IMG/VR virus record: IMGVR_UViG_3300008448_000510
Coordinates: 1-26,889 of that record
Direction: 5' to 3' (one strand)
From: a virus
Length of the DNA: 26,889 nt
The notes beneath the pieces are model-generated. The model saw only the letters and a list, made by a program, of their open reading frames with translations. It did not search any database and was not told where the DNA came from. Both the position numbers and the translations under genes were made by a program. This document shows, piece by piece, positions 24,450 through 26,889 of the stretch. Within the stretch, counting starts at the first letter, position 1. Every line of letters begins with the position of its first letter.

Positions 24450-25124
24450 TCAAGCCGCCAATGTCGCTACAGGAGACCAAGTGCCCGTTTGACTGTCGTT
24501 TACAGGCACCCAGTTAGGGGTTTGATTATCGTCGATTACTGACCAGATCAGTACATTCCCCACAAATCCTGTGGCCTGAACACCCACAGGGAAAACAAAG
24601 GCCGTGCCGGTTACAGTTACGGTGCCAGTCTGACCTGTGGCTTGAACCCCGGTAACGGAAACAACTATGCTTAGAGATACAGATACGGTGCCAAGTTGGG
24701 TATCGCATTGAACGCCTGTAACCGGAACATCTGCATCTGCTGCGACAACAACGTCCCCAACGAACCCATTAGCCTGAACACCTGTGACTGAGAATAGAGC
24801 GTTGCCGGTTACGGTTACAGTTCCGGTCTGCCCTGCAGCTTCTACGCCGGTGACAGGAACAACAGCAGTACCCGAAACTGCAACCGAACCAACCTGCCCC
24901 GTAGCTTCTACCCCGGTGACAGGAACATCTGCATCTGCGGCGACAACGACGGTGCCAAGCTGAGTATCGCCTTGAACGCCCGTAACAAAAATAATAGCCG
25001 AGGCAGCGACAACAACGGTGCCAAGCTGGGTGCCGCCTTGAACGCCAACAACAGAAACAACGACATCAGGAGAAAGCCCTATGCCGGAAAAAGGAGCAGC
25101 CGAGAATGGGAAATCGCTAAACAA
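24450..25124 (-). CDS. Repeat-only adhesin or fibre protein
   Basis: A 224-aa protein that begins with TTG, supported by AGGAG (complement of 25133-25137) eight bases upstream. After FSDFPFSAAPFSG (residues 2-14), it is almost entirely eight repeats of about 22 residues (VTGVQATGQTGTVTV and relatives). It ends with SVIDDNQTPNWVPV and QTGTWSPV, which match the C-terminal motif of the 709-aa adhesin. It lacks a glycine-rich domain. It is probably a paralogue or a repeat-only version of the 709-aa adhesin, acting on the virion surface or in receptor contact. The repeat similarity is direct; the role is inferred. Confidence 0.75.
   Translation of the reverse strand: MFSDFPFSAAPFSGIGLSPDVVVSVVGVQGGTQLGTVVVAASAIIFVTGVQGDTQLGTVVVAADADVPVTGVEATGQVGSVAVSGTAVVPVTGVEAAGQTGTVTVTGNALFSVTGVQANGFVGDVVVAADADVPVTGVQCDTQLGTVSVSLSIVVSVTGVQATGQTGTVTVTGTAFVFPVGVQATGFVGNVLIWSVIDDNQTPNWVPVNDSQTGTWSPVATLAA
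24555..25073 (-). repeat. Array of eight 22-codon repeats (224-aa gene)
   Basis: In-frame degenerate repeats of 66 bases or so encode the same family as the 709-aa gene (VTGVEATGQVGSVAV and similar). Some units are near-copies of each other, such as the pair with VVVAADADVPVTGV. Confidence 0.8.
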
Positions 25125-25132
25125 CCAGACTG

Positions 25133-25137
25133 CTCCT
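25133..25137 (-). promoter_or_regulatory. Shine-Dalgarno deciding a TTG start
   Basis: CTCCT on the plus strand reads AGGAG on the minus strand, eight bases before the TTG at 25124-25122. It supports TTG as the start of the 224-aa adhesin; no in-frame ATG exists near it. Confidence 0.65.
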
Positions 25138-25154
25138 AATTAGTTTAACTACTG

Positions 25155-25400
25155 TTACTTGTTTGCGGCGATAGCGGCCTGCAGCGGGGTGAGGTCTTGA
25201 TCTTGCATAAAGGATTTTGCAACCATGATCTCAAGGTGCTCTACATTACGCCTCTTGGTGTCAACCCATTCTGCATCCGACATGCGCTCGGGCTTGCCAG
25301 CATTGAGCAGGTTCACAGAGGCCATCGCTGCGCTGTAGTGACGGGCGACTTCTTCAGGGGTTTGGTTTTCAAAACGAGACCTAACGGATTCCATATTCAT
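25155..25400 (-). CDS. Small helical phage protein, function unknown
   Basis: An 81-aa protein starting in an ATGA overlap with the upstream 56-aa gene. It is mostly helical and charged, with TPEEVARHYSAAM near the start, RNVEHLEIMVAKSF around 51-64 and DLTPLQAAIAANK at the end. I know similar short proteins from phage tail-fibre regions, but none with a proven role. There is no membrane segment or enzyme motif. The strong overlaps on both sides argue that it is really expressed. Confidence 0.7.
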   Translation of the reverse strand: MNMESVRSRFENQTPEEVARHYSAAMASVNLLNAGKPERMSDAEWVDTKRRNVEHLEIMVAKSFMQDQDLTPLQAAIAANK

Positions 25401-25567
25401 GATCCCTCTGTTTTCGGCTCTTCTGGCGACCCGACTTGCGGCTGCGCTTGTTGTTGGATTTTTAGCACCAAAGCCACCACCTGCGAGTACGGCATCTGAC
25501 CCAGAGATTGAAGAATACCATTCACTTCTGCAACGGTCAGTTTCAGTTCGATTTCTTTGGTTTCCAT
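25397..25567 (-). CDS. Small acidic helical protein, function unknown
   Basis: A 56-aa protein too short for most scans: it runs METKEIELKLTVAEVNGIL and then a helix with GQMPYSQVVALVLKIQQQ, and ends PKTEGS. AAGGA lies six bases before this ATG; a second ATG directly upstream (25570) would add one Met but has poorer spacing. The stop overlaps the next start (ATGA). A very similar helix pattern, with NGIL, LG and PY, is familiar to me from small proteins in many phages. Function is unknown. Confidence 0.65.
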   Translation of the reverse strand: METKEIELKLTVAEVNGILQSLGQMPYSQVVALVLKIQQQAQPQVGSPEEPKTEGS

Positions 25568-25587
25568 CATGCGTCCTTATTTGACGT

Positions 25588-25776
25588 TTACTTTTGGTTG
25601 ATAGGCTGCGTAGTGATAATCCGCAGTACTGCTACTCCGACAGAAATGACCAGCATCACCAAGCCCGTATTAGCGGGGCCGACTAGCTGAGACACGACTG
25701 ACTGAGACTGTTCCAGAATCCCACCCACAGCAATCAGGACGGAAAACCAGATAGTTTTGGATTTAAGGTAGTTCAT
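25588..25776 (-). CDS. Small two-TM holin-like protein
   Basis: A 62-aa membrane protein with hydrophobic segments at about 9-21 (IWFSVLIAVGGIL) and 37-54 (TGLVMLVISVGVAVLRII), a short loop between and a charged tail. Small two-TM phage proteins starting MNYLKSKT and ending with a VLR-rich helix are often annotated as holins. Its ATG overlaps the TGA of the 27-aa stub. The endolysin is over 7 kb away, beside a second holin candidate, so this one could be an antiholin, a regulator or a redundant holin. Confidence 0.65.
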   Translation of the reverse strand: MNYLKSKTIWFSVLIAVGGILEQSQSVVSQLVGPANTGLVMLVISVGVAVLRIITTQPINQK

Positions 25777-25856
25777 GCGGCTGCGGTGATAACAACGTCC
25801 GCTTCACCGTCCTGCTGAACGGCGCAATCCATCTGTTCGATTAGCCAAGTAGTCAT
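25773..25856 (-). pseudogene. 27-aa stub of a longer phage protein family
   Basis: This short frame starts at an ATG at 25856 and encodes MTTWLIEQMDCAVQQDGEAD followed by VVITAAA before a TGA that overlaps the next ATG. The residues look like the start of a phage family I recall as roughly 100 aa or more, in which the D-V-V-(I/V)-T/V run is followed by a Trp-rich sequence. Here it stops just after that point, consistent with a deletion or premature end. It may still be translated as a small leader. The upstream signal GGAT is weak. I mark it as a probable remnant, not a proven pseudogene. Confidence 0.45.
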
Positions 25857-25907
25857 TTTTTATCCAGTTTATTTATTCGTGCCAGACCGTCTTGAATTTA
25901 TGAAGCG

Positions 25908-26447
25908 TCAGTCAATTCTTAGTGCTTTAAGTTCATCAAGAGAAACCAGCAAGTCCACCTGTTTCGTTATGTCGCGCAGTCTTTGCTTTTCTTTCACAAT
26001 TTCCGAGGTGTCTGCGCCAGTCTCAAGTGCGCGTTGAAAGGCTACATCTTGCGCTTCAAGCAGCGGCTTGCGTTCAACACGAAGTCTGTCTTTAGTTAGG
26101 TCTTTTGCTTTGCCCATATCAACCTTAATTCCGTTATCGTCTTTCCATGCGTTGCGGAAGGTGCGGTCTGAGGGAATTTCAGACCCATCTACTACATGCA
26201 CGTTGGTTGCGTCTTTTTGAACGTCTTTGGCAATAATGCGAGCGATAAATTCAGCCTCGGTTTCTGCCCATTCCGCAACTGCACCATTGACAGGCCAGCG
26301 CCGCAAGAAAGTATCCACTGGTCGCGCATCTTCACTACGAATAACCGAGCCATCAGAGAACGTCACACCATAAGCCAACCGCGCACCCTCGCATGGCCCC
26401 ATTACAGAAACACCGCCATCAGCGCAAGTAAAAACGATTTTTATCAT
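25908..26447 (-). CDS. Phage protein of a fibre-adjacent conserved type, function unknown
   Basis: A 179-aa protein. I chose ATG 26447 because it shares a base with the stop of the upstream fibre gene (TAATG), making a coupled start; the longer frame from 26468 begins inside that gene. Residues 1-85 are mixed alpha/beta with several acidic strands, and residues about 90-145 hold a motif typical of many phage proteins: SEIPSDRTFRNAW, then VDMGKAKDLTKDRLR and PLLEAQDVAFQRALE. The end is a charged helix. No active-site pattern is seen. It probably takes part in tail-fibre assembly or is a virion accessory, by location only. The bases from 25857 to 25907 are AT-rich and hold no gene that I can see. 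Confidence 0.75.
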   Translation of the reverse strand: MIKIVFTCADGGVSVMGPCEGARLAYGVTFSDGSVIRSEDARPVDTFLRRWPVNGAVAEWAETEAEFIARIIAKDVQKDATNVHVVDGSEIPSDRTFRNAWKDDNGIKVDMGKAKDLTKDRLRVERKPLLEAQDVAFQRALETGADTSEIVKEKQRLRDITKQVDLLVSLDELKALRID

Positions 26448-26889
26448 TACTGATCTCCAAAGGCACAAAACAGAAAACGATCTGGATCTGTTGGTGTTCC
26501 AGTCGCACTTGATGCGGTTATTGAAAAAGAACCAATCGCAGGAGTTGCGTTAAGTTTTGAAAATACTGTACCAAGCGCACTTACAACGTCAGAAATTGGG
26601 ACGTTATCAGTTGAAAAGTCTGTCCCCACCACGACTGTTGCAATCCCAGTGCCTACATCCGTGATGCTTGTCACGTTGTAACCGACAATTAAGTTTCCGG
26701 TAACACCAGCCTGCCCCCACACTTTTGCCGCACTTGGGTGAAATTGCTGCCGACCGGGAGTGACTATTGTTGTGGTGCTGGTCGCGGTTTCTTGGTCTGC
26801 TTGGGTTGCAACGGCAGTTCCAGAAACACTTGCCGCACTAATATCCCCCGTCGCACTTAGCGCCCCGGTGACTGCTAGGCCGGTCGAAA
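26447..26889 (-). CDS. Tail fibre, C-terminal part (5' end beyond the window)
   Basis: The frame is open from the right edge to a TAA at 26447, so this is a 3'-end fragment of a larger gene; a GTG at 26722 is merely internal. Near the edge it carries a shaft-like segment with LAVTGALSATGDISAASVSG, then STTTIVTPGRQQFHPSAAKVW, a common phage fibre motif in which the fibre domain starts around FHPSAAK. After it comes a beta-rich domain with IVGYNVTSITDVGTGIATV and ends in RFLFCAFGDQ. It is the first gene of the late operon in this window. The domain style strongly suggests host-recognition or virion fibre function. Confidence 0.75.
   Translation of the reverse strand, partial: STGLAVTGALSATGDISAASVSGTAVATQADQETATSTTTIVTPGRQQFHPSAAKVWGQAGVTGNLIVGYNVTSITDVGTGIATVVVGTDFSTDNVPISDVVSALGTVFSKLNATPAIGSFSITASSATGTPTDPDRFLFCAFGDQ

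Noticed and set aside
22216-25073. Regularly spaced repeats resembling a CRISPR array
   Set aside because: They are degenerate, in-frame protein repeats without unique spacers, fully explained by two adhesin genes.
20051-25124. Diversity-generating retroelement target in the fibre genes
   Set aside because: No reverse transcriptase or template/variable repeat pair with A-specific differences is seen in the window.
25857-25907. Promoter in the AT-rich gap
   Set aside because: A TTGACT appears near the left edge on the minus strand but no properly spaced -10 element is visible.
26448-26468. Upstream start (26468) for the 179-aa protein
   Set aside because: It lies inside the upstream fibre gene; ATG 26447 makes the usual TAATG overlap and gives a protein-like start.
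26720-26722. GTG 26722 as a true start of a 91-aa gene
   Set aside because: The frame stays open upstream to the window edge and carries the fibre motif TPGRQQFHPSAAKVW across that point.
1-26889. tRNA, rRNA, insertion sequence, toxin-antitoxin or defence genes
   Set aside because: No cloverleaf, transposase, terminal inverted repeats or recognisable defence domains were found on reading both strands; a tRNA or HMM search would be decisive.

Overview
The window is a contiguous stretch of a tailed bacteriophage genome (Caudoviricetes), probably infecting a Gram-negative host. This rests on a D5/DUF927-like primase-helicase, an endolysin beside a 3-TM-type holin, several repeat-rich tail-fibre or adhesin genes, a very large LPD38-type ejection-protein candidate, and Gly/Ala- and Gln-rich virion proteins of kinds common in aquatic phages. 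I see no integrase, repressor, terminase, portal, capsid or RNA polymerase gene; head and packaging genes presumably lie outside the window. The order of genes suggests an uncultured or marine/freshwater phage, but the host cannot be named from this sequence.

Region 1 (1-4455, plus strand) is a replication module: the tail of an upstream gene, a small coiled-coil protein, a four-cysteine protein with an acidic tail (ssDNA-binding candidate), a strong intrinsic terminator, a 946-aa primase-helicase and a small overlapping gene. A second very strong terminator (4516-4542) closes this transcript exactly where the opposing operon ends.

Region 2 (4541-26889, minus strand) is one unbroken, tightly packed late operon read from the right edge to 4541. 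In order of transcription it holds: a 5'-truncated fibre gene, a 179-aa protein, a 27-aa gene stub, a small two-TM holin-like protein, two small phage proteins, a 224-aa repeat adhesin, a small fibre-associated protein, a 709-aa glycine-rich plus repeat adhesin, a 687-aa tail fibre, another small fibre-associated protein, a cupin, a single-TM membrane protein, a 3-TM-type holin, an M15 peptidase endolysin, a 716-aa tail or hub protein, a 288-aa beta-rich virion protein, a 424-aa Gly/Ala-rich protein, a GNAT-like protein, a 1004-aa Gln-rich protein and a 1910-aa large polyvalent protein with a zincin motif and an LPD38-like C-terminal region. Most junctions are ATGA, GTGA or TAATG overlaps, so translation is probably coupled along the operon.

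The genes plausibly work as follows: the plus-strand set copies the DNA; the fibre and adhesin genes recognise the host; the M15 endolysin, holin(s) and perhaps the TM protein lyse it; and the 424-, 143-, 1004- and 1910-aa proteins are candidate internal or ejection proteins that cross the envelope at infection. No CRISPR array, tRNA, rRNA, insertion sequence, retroelement or recognisable defence system is visible. The most interesting content is modular: paired adhesins sharing a 22-residue repeat and end motif, inserted beta modules in two structural genes, a truncated gene stub fused by overlap to a holin-like gene, and a virion protein candidate carrying a protease motif.
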